64,000 bases of DNA from Opitutaceae bacterium (lineage in GTDB: Bacteria > Verrucomicrobiota > Verrucomicrobiia > Opitutales > Opitutaceae), in contig JANQKV010000049.1 in assembly GCA_028280945.1 (NCBI GenBank), positions 1 through 64,000 on the forward strand, read 5' to 3'. Below, piece after piece: positions 16,939-25,696 of the stretch. The notes below the pieces were generated by a model. The model was not told where the DNA came from and did no database searches. It worked only from the letters and a program-made list of their open reading frames with translations. A program made the position numbers and the translations under genes. Each line of letters opens with the position of its first letter. The stretch's first letter is position 1.

Positions 16939-19245
16939 TTGGGTTTGGCTGTGTTACCAAATCGACCGCAGCTGTCTTCTCCTCGCCTCGCCTGGTGGGG
17001 GACTTGGCTGGCAGGATTCTGGATGATCATCGGGGCGGTGGTAATTCTGACTTCGTCCTGTCGACGCGCAGAAACCTCCGCCGCAACCGACAGCCCGCAG
17101 GCGGGGGAAGCCACCCGAGTTGCCCAGGCCAAGCTGCCGTCCATGGCCAAGAACCAGACCTCGGCCTACTGTCAGTCGTGCCATGCCGATGTGCACGCTG
17201 CCTGGGAAGGCACCGATCATGCGAATGCCAATCAAATGGTCGGTGAAGCCGATCTGGCGGAAGCCTTCGCGGAGGCTCATCAGATTTCAGATGGGGGAGC
17301 GACGTTCGACTTGGAGGATGGGTCGGACGGGCCTGCCATGGTTTGGCACCCTTCGGCCGAAGGCGAAAAACAACGGTTTCCGGTTCAAGCCGCTCTGGGA
17401 CAAAAACCTTCGCGGCAGATGCTGGTCGAAACCGAACCCGGGCGGATCCAACCCACGGATATGGCTTGGGACCCGGCAGCCAAGGAATGGTTTAACGTCT
17501 TTGGTCAGCAGAATCGCCGGCCCGGAGAGTGGGGGCATTGGACCGGTCGGGGCATGAACTGGAATTCGATGTGTGCCCATTGTCACATGACCGGCTACGA
17601 GAAGAACTATAATGTGGCGACCGACCGTTACCACGGTACTTGGGTGGAGGACGGAATCAGCTGTATTCAGTGTCACGGACCAGTGCCTGAGAATCATGGT
17701 CAAAACGGGGCCGGTGCCGGGGTGGACTGGATCCATGATCGCCACCGAGCGATGGAGACCTGCGCCTATTGTCATGCCCGCAACGAACAGCTCACCGCCG
17801 AGTTTCCTCCCGGCGAGGCTTATGATGACCACCACCGACTGACACTTCCGGTGCAGGCCGGGGTGTTTTGGCCGGATGGGCAACAGCTGGACGAAGACTT
17901 CAACTGGACCTCGGTGCGGCTCAGCCGGATGTATCATGCGGGTGTTACCTGCATGGATTGCCACGATCCACACACCACCAAGACGATACTTCCGGTCGAA
18001 AACAATGCCCTGTGCATGCAATGCCACACCGCTCCGGGACGGACGATGCCCGGAACGGGCGTGCAAAGTCCGGTAATCAATCCGTTGGCGCATTCACGGC
18101 ATGCGGAAGGCTCGACTGGCAATCTGTGTGTTTCCTGTCACATGCCCACGACAAACTACATGGTGCGGTCACCGCGGCATGACCATGGTTGGCTCAAACC
18201 GGATCCGCTGATGACCAAGGAGCTGGGCATACCCAACGCGTGTAATGAATGCCACGGAGAGGAGTCCATTGATTGGGCGATTGCCCACACCGATGATTGG
18301 TATGGCGAGAAGATGGATTCGCGACAACGGGCCCGGGCTCGGGCGGTCGCCGCTGCCCAGGCGGGGGAGGAGCGGGCCGTGGGCATGTTATTGGAACTGT
18401 GGGAGTCGGAAGACATTCCCGCCTGGCGGGCGACGTTTCTACAGCTGCTGGCGCCACATGCGGATCATCACCCTGAAATCGCTCCGGTTGCCCGGGCCGC
18501 CGCTTCCTCGGACGATGCGATGGAACGCGCTTCCGCGATGCAGGTTCTCGCCTCAATTCCCGGCAGCGAGGAACTCTTGCGCGAGGGCATGAAGGATCCG
18601 GTGCGACTGGTTCGTTTTGATGCCGCCTGGGCGCTGCCTCACGAAGTGGAGGCTGATGCGCAACTCGCCAAAGAGTTTTTGGCCTATCTTGACCTGACCT
18701 TGGATCAACCGGCGGGCCGGGTGCGCAAGGGGCAGTATCTGGCCAACCGCGGACAATTGGTTGAGGCGGAGCAGGAACTTGCGTTGGCGGCACGTTGGGA
18801 TCGCTACTCCGCGGGTATCCACCAAACCCATGCGATGATCCTTCAGGCCGCGGGTCGACTGGGCGATGCGGCCAACGCATTCTTTCGGGCTGCTCGACTC
18901 GAACCGGGGAATGGGCAGGCGATGTTCACGGCAGGCTTGGCCTACGCCGAGGCCAACATGTGGGAGGAGGCCCGCAATGCGCTTGAACTGGCGGTTCGGC
19001 GCGAACCCTCACTCCATCGCGCTTGGTATAATCTGGGCCTGCTTCATCACCAGGGAGGCAACGGTGTGGCGGCACTGGAGGCGCTCGAAAATGCGGAACA
19101 GCAGGGTCCCACCGTCCCTGATTATCCTTATGCCGCGGCCACGATCTATTGGCAGCAAGGTGACCGTGAGGCTGCCCGCGCCGCGGCTCGACGGGCACTG
19201 CAAATCGACCCCGGATATCTTCCCGCCCGACGTCTGCTGCAGTAA
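16939..19245 (+). CDS. Octaheme c-type cytochrome with C-terminal HEAT/TPR repeats
   Basis: Exported multiheme electron-transfer or redox enzyme of 768 residues. Eight CxxCH motifs are visible: CQSCH (78-82), CAHCH, CIQCH, CAYCH, CMDCH, CMQCH, CVSCH and CNECH, all in the N-terminal 60%. The rest is alpha-helical: HEAT-like repeats (DAMERASAMQVLASIPG, VRLVRFDAAWALP), then about four TPRs (LHRAWYNLGLLHHQGGNGVAAL and similar). The start is a TTG at 16939; an internal ATG at 17023 would give a short lipoprotein-like leader MIIGAVVILTSSC. Either way, it is anchored or exported. The family resembles cytochrome c554/paired-CxxCH proteins. The electron acceptor is unknown. Confidence 0.85.
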   Translation: MGLAVLPNRPQLSSPRLAWWGTWLAGFWMIIGAVVILTSSCRRAETSAATDSPQAGEATRVAQAKLPSMAKNQTSAYCQSCHADVHAAWEGTDHANANQMVGEADLAEAFAEAHQISDGGATFDLEDGSDGPAMVWHPSAEGEKQRFPVQAALGQKPSRQMLVETEPGRIQPTDMAWDPAAKEWFNVFGQQNRRPGEWGHWTGRGMNWNSMCAHCHMTGYEKNYNVATDRYHGTWVEDGISCIQCHGPVPENHGQNGAGAGVDWIHDRHRAMETCAYCHARNEQLTAEFPPGEAYDDHHRLTLPVQAGVFWPDGQQLDEDFNWTSVRLSRMYHAGVTCMDCHDPHTTKTILPVENNALCMQCHTAPGRTMPGTGVQSPVINPLAHSRHAEGSTGNLCVSCHMPTTNYMVRSPRHDHGWLKPDPLMTKELGIPNACNECHGEESIDWAIAHTDDWYGEKMDSRQRARARAVAAAQAGEERAVGMLLELWESEDIPAWRATFLQLLAPHADHHPEIAPVARAAASSDDAMERASAMQVLASIPGSEELLREGMKDPVRLVRFDAAWALPHEVEADAQLAKEFLAYLDLTLDQPAGRVRKGQYLANRGQLVEAEQELALAARWDRYSAGIHQTHAMILQAAGRLGDAANAFFRAARLEPGNGQAMFTAGLAYAEANMWEEARNALELAVRREPSLHRAWYNLGLLHHQGGNGVAALEALENAEQQGPTVPDYPYAAATIYWQQGDREAARAAARRALQIDPGYLPARRLLQ

Positions 19246-19383
19246 ACCGCCGATTCTCATCTTTGCCTCCACGTGAGTTCCGCATTGTAGCGACCGACTA
19301 TTGCAAGTTTGCTTGAGAGTGGTTGTGGTGAGGACTCGTTTTCTGGAAAGTTAACCCCTGTAACCCTTCGTCTCGAAACACCC

Positions 19384-20325
19384 ATGCAACGACGCGAATT
19401 CCTTAAATCTGCTTCCGCCGCCTCATTGTTGGCCGGTGGTCTCGCTACAACCGCTTCGGCTGCCCATCACGGCGACCCAGCCAAGCCGTTTACCATGAAG
19501 TTTGGGCCGCACGACGGTCATTTCCGTGAAACGGTCGGCAAGAATGTACTGGATCAAATCCGGTATGCCCATGAACAGGGATTCACCGCTTGGGAGGACA
19601 ATCGGGCGCCGAGGAGACCCGAGGCGGAACAGAAAGCCATAGGTGATTTGTTGAGCGATCTGGGCATGACGATGGGTGTGTTCGTAGCTTACGCAGACTT
19701 CCGCCACCCCACGTTTGCCGGCCATAAATTAGATCGGGACGATCGGGCCCGAAAGCCGGACGAGGTTCGCGCGATGTTGGAGGGCAGGATGCATCAAGCT
19801 GTTGAGGTCGCCAAACGCACGGGAGCCAAATGGATGACGGTGGTCCCGGGCACATTCGACGTAAGTCTGCTCGAAGAATACCAGACCCAAAACGTGGTCG
19901 AGCTCCTGAAACGCTGTGCCGACATTCTTGAACCGCACGGGCTCGTGGCGGTGCTCGAACCGCTCAATCCCATCAACCACCCCGGTTGTTTCCTTACTCG
20001 AGTCGCCCAGGCCAACCAGATCTGCAAAATGGTCGACAGCCCGTCCGTGAAGATTCTCAACGACCTCTATCACCAGCAGATCACGGAGGGCAGGCTGATC
20101 ACTAACATGATCGATGCATGGGACGAGATTGCCTATATTCAAGTGGGCGACGTTCCGGGACGGAAAGAACCGACGACGGGTGAGATCAACTATCGCCATA
20201 TTTTCCAATGGCTCCACGACCGCGGCTACGACGGTGTGGTTGGGATGGAGCATGGCAAAAGCATGGGCGGCAAAGAAGGCGAGGCCCGGTTGATCGCGGC
20301 CTATCGCGAAGTCGACGCGACTTAG
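19384..20325 (+). CDS. Tat-exported hydroxypyruvate isomerase-like TIM-barrel protein
   Basis: AP-endonuclease-2/xylose-isomerase-like TIM barrel of 313 residues. The start at 19384 gives a twin-arginine signal (QRREFLKSASAASLLAGG) followed by AxA cleavage. Conserved barrel positions are seen in VAVLEPLNPINH, ILNDLYHQQ and VVGMEHG, matching the metal-binding Glu/Asp/His/Glu of hydroxypyruvate isomerase. The mature protein would lie in the periplasm, as do many related proteins in Verrucomicrobiota and Planctomycetes. The true substrate is unknown. An upstream in-frame start at 19309 exists but would bury the Tat signal. Confidence 0.85.
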   Translation: MQRREFLKSASAASLLAGGLATTASAAHHGDPAKPFTMKFGPHDGHFRETVGKNVLDQIRYAHEQGFTAWEDNRAPRRPEAEQKAIGDLLSDLGMTMGVFVAYADFRHPTFAGHKLDRDDRARKPDEVRAMLEGRMHQAVEVAKRTGAKWMTVVPGTFDVSLLEEYQTQNVVELLKRCADILEPHGLVAVLEPLNPINHPGCFLTRVAQANQICKMVDSPSVKILNDLYHQQITEGRLITNMIDAWDEIAYIQVGDVPGRKEPTTGEINYRHIFQWLHDRGYDGVVGMEHGKSMGGKEGEARLIAAYREVDAT

Positions 20326-20384
20326 GCGATTACAGGGGCGAGGCCTGGTCTCTCGGGCAGCAACTTCTTCCTCTGCAGGCACAA

Positions 20385-20414
20385 AAAAGCCTGGTTCGAG
20401 TGAACCAGGCTTTT
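20385..20414. terminator. Bidirectional rho-independent terminator
   Basis: A 13-bp perfect stem (AAAAGCCTGGTTC with GAACCAGGCTTTT) around the loop GAGT lies between two convergent transcripts. T-runs follow on both strands, six T residues on the minus strand. It ends both the isomerase-like gene and the exb operon. Confidence 0.85.
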
Positions 20415-20434
20415 GAAAGAGTAGGGTTGTTGAT

Positions 20435-20977
20435 TTATCGGCGGCGGTTGGTGTTGTCCGGGGGAAGAATCGGAGCTTTCACCAACACACTGTTGGCGGC
20501 GCGCTCTGAAACCATATTGGCCATGCGCTGGACTTCGATTTCGGCGTTGCGCGCGGCGATCCGAGCCGACTCAACTTCCTTCATTGCGGCGAAGACTTCG
20601 TCATTGAGGGAGTCACGATCGGAGCGCAGTCCAGCCAGCTTCAGTTCGAGCTCGTTGATCTGCTTCTGCAGGTTGTCCGATTCGGCTTTCGCATCGTTGG
20701 TTTGCTTTGCGATGTCGGCACCGACGGCTTCCCATTTGGCGTTACGCTCGGCGACCTTCTTGGCCTCCTCGGCCTCACGCTCGGCGGTGCGCCGGGCCGC
20801 ATCCTCCTTGGACTTGCGTTCGGCTTCCGCCTTGTCGAGGGCCTCCTGTTCCACCCGCTGCTGTTCGGCCACGAGCTTGGCGGCTTCTTCTTCTTCGTAA
20901 CCGGTCACGAAGTCGGAATACATAAACCAGAAGATTGCGAGGAGAACTCCGGGAACGATGAAATATGACTTGGCCAT
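20435..20977 (-). CDS. Membrane-anchored coiled-coil protein, exb operon (second copy)
   Basis: No family is recognised. The 180 residues begin with one membrane segment, YFIVPGVLLAIFWFMY (5-20), then an acidic turn EEEE and about 115 residues of Glu/Lys/Ala/Arg-rich coiled coil. The C-terminus is Pro/Asn/Arg-rich. It is clearly paralogous to the neighbouring gene at 21004: both share YF-VPG--LAIF-F-Y followed by YE. It is the last gene of the exbB-exbD-exbD-tonB-TPR operon. A structural or scaffolding role at the Exb/Ton complex is inferred from context. It might be a periplasmic spacer or an adaptor for the TPR protein. Confidence 0.8.
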   Translation of the reverse strand: MAKSYFIVPGVLLAIFWFMYSDFVTGYEEEEAAKLVAEQQRVEQEALDKAEAERKSKEDAARRTAEREAEEAKKVAERNAKWEAVGADIAKQTNDAKAESDNLQKQINELELKLAGLRSDRDSLNDEVFAAMKEVESARIAARNAEIEVQRMANMVSERAANSVLVKAPILPPDNTNRRR

Positions 20978-21003
20978 GGTATAAAGGGGGCAGGTTGTTC
21001 GGG

Positions 21004-21537
21004 TTATTTCTCCGCGTTGGCCGCAGCTACGAGAGCGGCGGCGTGGGCGCGTTCAGCTTGGCGGATGTCCTGAATCACAGACTCGAACTTCATTTTGTTG
21101 TTTTCGGCTTCAGTGACGAAGCTACGGAGGTGTTCGGCGGACCCGGCGAGGAGGATCTTCTCGTCCTGCAGGGTCTTGATTTCGGCTTCGACTCCGTCGA
21201 TGTCGCGCTCGAGCGCGTCCAGGCGCTCACTGAGACGTTTCCGTTCGGAGCGGGCGAGTTCGAGAGCGTCCGTGGCATTTTGGCGAGCTTCCTTGCGGGC
21301 GAGCTCGGCGGCATCTTTCTTGGCTCGCTCCGCGCGGCGATCCGCGTTGAGGGCGAGGGCCTCCTTGATCGCGGTTTCGCGGTCCTTGGCCTCCTGTTTC
21401 ATGCGGTCGATGTTGGCCTGTTTGGCGGCTTCTTCCTTGGCGACGGCAGCGGCCTCATACTCTTTGGAGAAGCCCATGTAGAAGAAGGTGAATATGGCCA
21501 GGGCAATACCTGGAACGAGGAAGTATACGGTCTTCAT
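21004..21537 (-). CDS. Membrane-anchored coiled-coil protein, exb operon (first copy)
   Basis: No family is recognised. It is a 177-residue protein with an N-terminal membrane segment YFLVPGIALAIFTFFYMGF (5-23) and a long charged coiled coil (about 28-165) ending in Ala-rich helix. It lies 15 bp after the TPR protein and 26 bp before its paralogue. Two tandem related copies in a Ton/Exb operon suggest a heteromer or a recent duplication with divergence. The orientation across the membrane cannot be told from the sequence. Confidence 0.8.
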   Translation of the reverse strand: MKTVYFLVPGIALAIFTFFYMGFSKEYEAAAVAKEEAAKQANIDRMKQEAKDRETAIKEALALNADRRAERAKKDAAELARKEARQNATDALELARSERKRLSERLDALERDIDGVEAEIKTLQDEKILLAGSAEHLRSFVTEAENNKMKFESVIQDIRQAERAHAAALVAAANAEK

Positions 21538-21552
21538 TGGGAGTAAGTTAGA

Positions 21553-22944
21553 TTAAATGGTCGCTTCGAGGGCGGCTTGGCGTGCCTCGATGGCATTGTT
21601 GATGGCGTCGTAAAGTCCTTGAGCACGTTCTGCTCCGGCATCGAGGGCTTCCTGAATGTAGGGCAGCACGTCGTTATACTTCTTGAGCTCGTATCCCATG
21701 TAGGCGACGAACATCAGGACTTGGTTGCGATTCTTGAGGTTGCCTTTCTCGAGCGAATCCATCCCCGCGTCGTAGGCATCCTCCATCTTGTCGAGGAGGT
21801 AGTAGATATTCGCGATGCGGAAATCGATCTCACCTTGATCGGGGAACTTCTGTGAAGCGGTGCGCAGGGCATCGATGGCTTCGAGTTCCTTGTTTACCTG
21901 TTGGTAAGACGAAGCGAGGTATTCCCAGTTCTGTTGGGTATCTTCGATTTTGCCTTCTTGAAGGCCTTGGCGGAGATACCTGATCGCTTCGTTAAATTGC
22001 TTGATATTCATCAAGATGCCGACGCGGTTAAAGTGGTCGCGCGGCGCATCCAGGATACCCAGCCTCTGAGCCCGGTCGATGGTGAGGATCGTGCGCACAT
22101 TGTATTCCAGGTTCTCCCGGGAGCCCTCGGGGGCGTCATTCGCGAGGTTCAGGTAGGTCGCCTGAAGTTGGTTCCAGTATTGGCGGCTGGTGGGGTTCTG
22201 CTGCACCAGGATCTCGAGGAGTTCGGCCGCTTCCGCGTTCTTCCCGTCTTGCTGTAGCGCAGCGAGGATGAGCACGTAGAAACTCTCCTTGGGCTTGAGG
22301 TTCATCAGGATGCCCTGTTCGGCGATTTCCTTGGCCTCATTGAGCAGCTCCAAATCGGTATTGCTCTCGTCCATGGTGGCTTGGGTGTAGATCATCGTCG
22401 CCGCGTAGGAGAGGGAGTCCTCGGTGGGATTGTCGTTTTCCTCGAGGTAGACCTTGATCGTTTCGTAAGCCTTCGAGAGGAAGTCGTTCTTCCGTCGCTG
22501 ATCGGTGGGACTGTTGCCCTTGATCTCCGTTGCTTCCTGGAAGTAGAGCTGAGAGAGGATCTGATTGAACTCGAGGAAACGACGCTGATCCATGAAGTCG
22601 TAAGCGCGGCCGAGTCGCAGGGCGGTTTCGAGAGGAGCAATCGCTTCGGCGTATTTCTCCTGGGTGAGAAGGATCTGCACCTTGATCTGGCTAAGGACCA
22701 TGGTGTCGTAGGACTCGGGGTCAGCGGTCAGGAAACCTTCGTTGGTAATGCGGAGGGCGCTGTCCCAATCCTTGGCGTCGATGAATTCCTGGAGTTCTTG
22801 GAGTTTGTCGCCGACCTTGTCGGAAATCTCCTTTTTCGGCCCATCCTGGGCCACGGTGACGAGGGGTGTTGCCATCAGGGCGACCACCGCGAGCAGGGCT
22901 CCGCCAAGTCGCCAAAGGGGTGAGAGTAAAAGAGTGCGTGTCAT
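21553..22944 (-). CDS. Exported TPR-repeat protein of the exb operon
   Basis: A 463-residue protein with a signal peptide (hydrophobic core about 13-30, cleavage near VAQ). The mature part is helical repeats: KYAEAIAPLETALRLG, NAEAAELLEILVQQNP, QFNEAIRYLRQGLQEG, KELEAIDALRTASQKFP and KKYNDVLPYIQEALDAG are TPR-like. It is therefore probably a periplasmic scaffold. It lies 2 bp after the tonB gene and before the two coiled-coil proteins. Repeat-rich partners of ExbBD/TonB occur in other bacteria, but no specific role can be given here. Confidence 0.82.
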   Translation of the reverse strand: MTRTLLLSPLWRLGGALLAVVALMATPLVTVAQDGPKKEISDKVGDKLQELQEFIDAKDWDSALRITNEGFLTADPESYDTMVLSQIKVQILLTQEKYAEAIAPLETALRLGRAYDFMDQRRFLEFNQILSQLYFQEATEIKGNSPTDQRRKNDFLSKAYETIKVYLEENDNPTEDSLSYAATMIYTQATMDESNTDLELLNEAKEIAEQGILMNLKPKESFYVLILAALQQDGKNAEAAELLEILVQQNPTSRQYWNQLQATYLNLANDAPEGSRENLEYNVRTILTIDRAQRLGILDAPRDHFNRVGILMNIKQFNEAIRYLRQGLQEGKIEDTQQNWEYLASSYQQVNKELEAIDALRTASQKFPDQGEIDFRIANIYYLLDKMEDAYDAGMDSLEKGNLKNRNQVLMFVAYMGYELKKYNDVLPYIQEALDAGAERAQGLYDAINNAIEARQAALEATI

Positions 22945-22946
22945 GG

Positions 22947-23612
22947 TTATTCAGTGATGCTGAACACGATGGGGACTTGCATGCGGGTATTCACGGCGCG
23001 GCCACCCTTTTTACCGGGGCGGAAGCGCCACTTGCTCACGGCCTGGATCGCCGACGCCTCGAATTCGCGATGAGTGGAGCTCATCGGATAGGCTTCCCGG
23101 ACGGTGCCGCGGGAATCGACGATGAAGCCAACCATTACTTGGCCTTCGATGCCGGCCCGGCGCATTTCGAACGGATAGTTCGGTTTGGACTGGAAACGGG
23201 GAACGGGTTGCTGGTCGAGATTCTTGAGGTCGAAGAGATCCTTCATGCCTTTGCCGATCGCACGGGTGGCTGAGGTCTTCGGAATGGAAATCACGCCCGT
23301 GGGACGATCGAGGCCGGGGGGCGGCGGCGGCTGCAATTTCTGCACGAAGGCGGATTCGACATTCACAGAGGGAACGTCCGCCTGCATCGGGGGGGCAAAT
23401 TCGATCTCCTCCACCGCTTCGGTGGTCTCCTCTTCGAAGATCTCTTCGGGTTCCGGTTCGAGCGGGGGCATTTCCATCAATTCGATGGTGAACTCTTCTT
23501 CAATCACTGCTGCAGCGACGACTTCCTCTTCCGGGAAAAGAACTTCCCAGCCAAAGAAGGCTGCGTGCAACGAGACGGAGACGAGGAGGCCGATGATGAG
23601 GTCGCGGGTCAT
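22947..23612 (-). CDS. tonB: TonB-family energy transducer
   Basis: A 221-residue periplasm-spanning protein transmitting proton-motive energy from ExbB/ExbD to outer-membrane receptors. It has one N-terminal membrane segment (LIIGLLVSVSLHAAFFGW) with the conserved SLHAA-type His of the TonB family. An acidic Pro/Glu linker (about 45-80) follows. The C-terminal TonB domain reads YPFEMRRAGIEGQVMVGFIVDSRGTVREA and ends AVSKWRFRPGKKGG. It lies between exbD and the TPR gene. The linker is unusually Glu-rich rather than Pro/Lys-rich. Confidence 0.92.
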   Translation of the reverse strand: MTRDLIIGLLVSVSLHAAFFGWEVLFPEEEVVAAAVIEEEFTIELMEMPPLEPEPEEIFEEETTEAVEEIEFAPPMQADVPSVNVESAFVQKLQPPPPPGLDRPTGVISIPKTSATRAIGKGMKDLFDLKNLDQQPVPRFQSKPNYPFEMRRAGIEGQVMVGFIVDSRGTVREAYPMSSTHREFEASAIQAVSKWRFRPGKKGGRAVNTRMQVPIVFSITE

Positions 23613-23637
23613 GATTTGGTATACTCTTGAAGTTAAC

Positions 23638-24096
23638 TCAGCGGCCGGTGGGACGGTAAACCGTTTCGAACGACACTTGAACTTTGTTCGGGTTCCCGGG
23701 TTCGACCTGACGCACCATGTCGAGCACAGTGATCACGTCACCATACCTGGCGAGGTCATCGGTCGTGAGCAGTACACGGGGGTTGGGTTCGTCCGAAACG
23801 TAGTTGTCGAGGCGGATTTCAACTTCACGCAGTGAGAGAAGCTCCTGGTTCCAGTAATAGTTTCCATTGTCGGAAACCTGGAGCGTAATGGGCTTGTCCT
23901 CATCCTCCTGGGGACGTGCGTTGGGCACCGCTTGCGGAAGATTGATCTCGATCGACTGAATACGGTTCAGGGAGAGGGTGAACAGAACGAAGGTGGCGAG
24001 CAGGAAGAAGATAACGTCGATGAGAGGGATAACCTCAATCCGGGCCTTCTTCTCGACCTCCTCGGTCAGTTTCTTGGATTTACGACCACCGGCCAT
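23638..24096 (-). CDS. exbD: ExbD/TolR biopolymer transport protein (second copy)
   Basis: A 152-residue inner-membrane component of the proton channel. The single membrane segment IPLIDVIFFLLATFVLFTLSLN holds Asp27, the expected proton-carrying residue. The rest is a periplasmic domain (PITLQVSDNGNYYWNQELL...VLLTTDD). It shares near-identical membrane sequence with the copy at 24147 but differs in the periplasmic domain, so the two may form a heteromer. Spacing to neighbours is short, consistent with one transcript. Confidence 0.93.
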   Translation of the reverse strand: MAGGRKSKKLTEEVEKKARIEVIPLIDVIFFLLATFVLFTLSLNRIQSIEINLPQAVPNARPQEDEDKPITLQVSDNGNYYWNQELLSLREVEIRLDNYVSDEPNPRVLLTTDDLARYGDVITVLDMVRQVEPGNPNKVQVSFETVYRPTGR

Positions 24097-24146
24097 AATA
24101 GAGAGATACGTGAAGAGTTAGAACTTATTAGAACAGATCAGGCGAT

Positions 24147-24581
24147 TTAAGCGTCGGCCAAGACTTGCGTCTCGATCTTCACCTTCGTGAATCCCGCTTT
24201 ACGGACCTCGTCGAAGACGTAACGCGCCTGACTGAAGAAGGCCGCTTCGTCCCCATTGATAAGGAACGTCGCCTCCCGGCCTTCCTGCTGGTAGACCACC
24301 TTCAGGCGGTCGAGGAACTCATCCAAGGAGATCGCATCCTTGTTCCAGCCGAGGGTGCCTTCCGCGGTCACACTGATCGTGTAGGAACCTGCGGGGTCGC
24401 GGGGAGCACTGGTTGCGGTATCCGGCAGGGAAACCGCGATGCCTTCGGATTTGTTCAGGGAGAGGGTGAACAGCACAAATGTCGCGAGCAGGAAGAAGAT
24501 AACATCGATCAGAGGGATGACCTCGATCCTTGCCTTCTTGGTCCCGTCGGGATTTTTGCCGCCTCCAGAGCCGCCTGCCAT
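24147..24581 (-). CDS. exbD: ExbD/TolR biopolymer transport protein (first copy)
   Basis: A 144-residue inner-membrane protein. The membrane helix carries Asp26 in VIPLIDVIFF. The N-terminus is a Gly-rich tail, and the periplasmic domain (YTISVTAEGTLGWNKDAISL...FLINGDEAAFFSQARYVFDEV) has the ExbD shape. It lies 35 bp after exbB. Two adjacent exbD genes are common in Verrucomicrobiota and Planctomycetes. Confidence 0.93.
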   Translation of the reverse strand: MAGGSGGGKNPDGTKKARIEVIPLIDVIFFLLATFVLFTLSLNKSEGIAVSLPDTATSAPRDPAGSYTISVTAEGTLGWNKDAISLDEFLDRLKVVYQQEGREATFLINGDEAAFFSQARYVFDEVRKAGFTKVKIETQVLADA

Positions 24582-24616
24582 TTGATTAAGTCGTTAAGGG
24601 TTGAACTTTAACGAAA

Positions 24617-25285
24617 TCAGACAGCGGCTTTGTCGGATTCACCCTTGCTCATGATCAACTCGAGAGCGTTGGAAGCATCGGAGATGTCGTGCTTCATCTG
24701 GGCGATCTTGGCGTTCATGTAGTTGAACGGGAACAGACCAAAAATGGCGATGGCGAGACCGCACGCGGTCGCGATAAGCGCCTCACCCACACCACCGGTG
24801 ATCTTCGAAGCGTTGGCCGCCACGTCGGCGCCTTCACCAAGAGCACCGAAGGTCGCCATCATGCCGGTCACCGTTCCAAGCAGTCCAACGTAAGGGGCCG
24901 CGGTTACGATCGTGTCGATCGTTGGCATTCCCTGGTTGTAGCGCTGCATCTCCTGGTTGGTCGCCCGGGCGAAGGCGTTGGCCATGGAGGTGTCTTTGTG
25001 GGTCAGGGAGTAAACGAGAATGCGGGCGATGGCATCCTTGGACTTGCGGCCGATGGCGATGGCGCCATCGAAGTCGCCGGCCTCAACGCGCTCGAGAACC
25101 TTCTCAACGGACTCACGGTCACGCTGAGCGGCTTCGCGCATGGTAAAGATTACGCGTTCAATAACTACGGTAATGATGACGAACGACAGCACGATGAGCG
25201 GCCACATGATGTAACCACCATGCTTGAAGAACTCCATCGGAGTCAGGCCCATCAAGAAAGCGATCGGAAGGGAGAACGAAGTCAT
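24617..25285 (-). CDS. exbB: ExbB/TolQ/MotA proton-channel protein
   Basis: A 222-residue inner-membrane protein forming the stator pentamer with ExbD. The first membrane segment is WPLIVLSFVIITVVIERVIF. The second and third are in GLLGTVTGMMATFGALG and GVGEALIATACGLAIAIFGLFPFNYM, both family signatures. It is the first gene of the seven-gene minus-strand operon. The upstream region contains a short hairpin at 25349-25366. Confidence 0.94.
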   Translation of the reverse strand: MTSFSLPIAFLMGLTPMEFFKHGGYIMWPLIVLSFVIITVVIERVIFTMREAAQRDRESVEKVLERVEAGDFDGAIAIGRKSKDAIARILVYSLTHKDTSMANAFARATNQEMQRYNQGMPTIDTIVTAAPYVGLLGTVTGMMATFGALGEGADVAANASKITGGVGEALIATACGLAIAIFGLFPFNYMNAKIAQMKHDISDASNALELIMSKGESDKAAV

Positions 25286-25589
25286 GTTGTGTATTGTTGG
25301 TTAGGAGGAGAGTTAGAGGGAGGTAGGTGCGAAAGGGTTCAAAATTTGCCGAGCTGTGCAGCTCGGTCGATCATGACGTGCATAGCAAATGGAAACCAAG
25401 ATCCGATCAGGCAAAGGTAGAATCTGCCACGAGGGGCAGTCCACTCGAAAGGATGTCCAGAGGGGGACTGTTCTGGGAATGTTCAGGAAGAAGAGCAATG
25501 AATAGGAGCGGGGAGGCTTGGGGCCGTTCGGGTGCTGTCAATGTCCATCAAAGATTTGACCCGGTAAGCCTAAGATACGGTCCCCAGGC
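25286..25589. other. Intergenic leader of the exb operon
   Basis: This 304-base gap holds no supported gene. A short inverted repeat at 25349-25366 (arms CCGAGCT and AGCTCGG around GTGC) lies in the likely 5' leader of exbB. On the minus strand it is followed by CAAATTTTG. It could be a weak attenuator or chance. No clear promoter boxes were assigned. Confidence 0.4.
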
Positions 25590-25663
25590 TGGCTGCCCGA
25601 CTAGGATTTGAACCTAGACAAAGTGAGTCAGAGTCACTCGTGCTACCATTACACCATCGGGCA
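25590..25663 (-). tRNA. tRNA-Gln (anticodon CUG)
   Basis: A cloverleaf is complete on the minus strand: 7-bp acceptor TGCCCGA/TCGGGCA, D arm, anticodon stem AGTGA/TCACT with loop CTCTGAC (anticodon CTG), and T arm CTAGG TTCAAAT CCTAG. Discriminator G and CCA are encoded (25590-25593). It is 33 nt from tRNA-Thr and probably processed from the same transcript. gatCAB, which in many bacteria makes Gln-tRNA by amidation, is nearby. Confidence 0.95.
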
Positions 25664-25696
25664 GTGTTAAGTCGTTACGGCTGAATCGCTAGAGAA

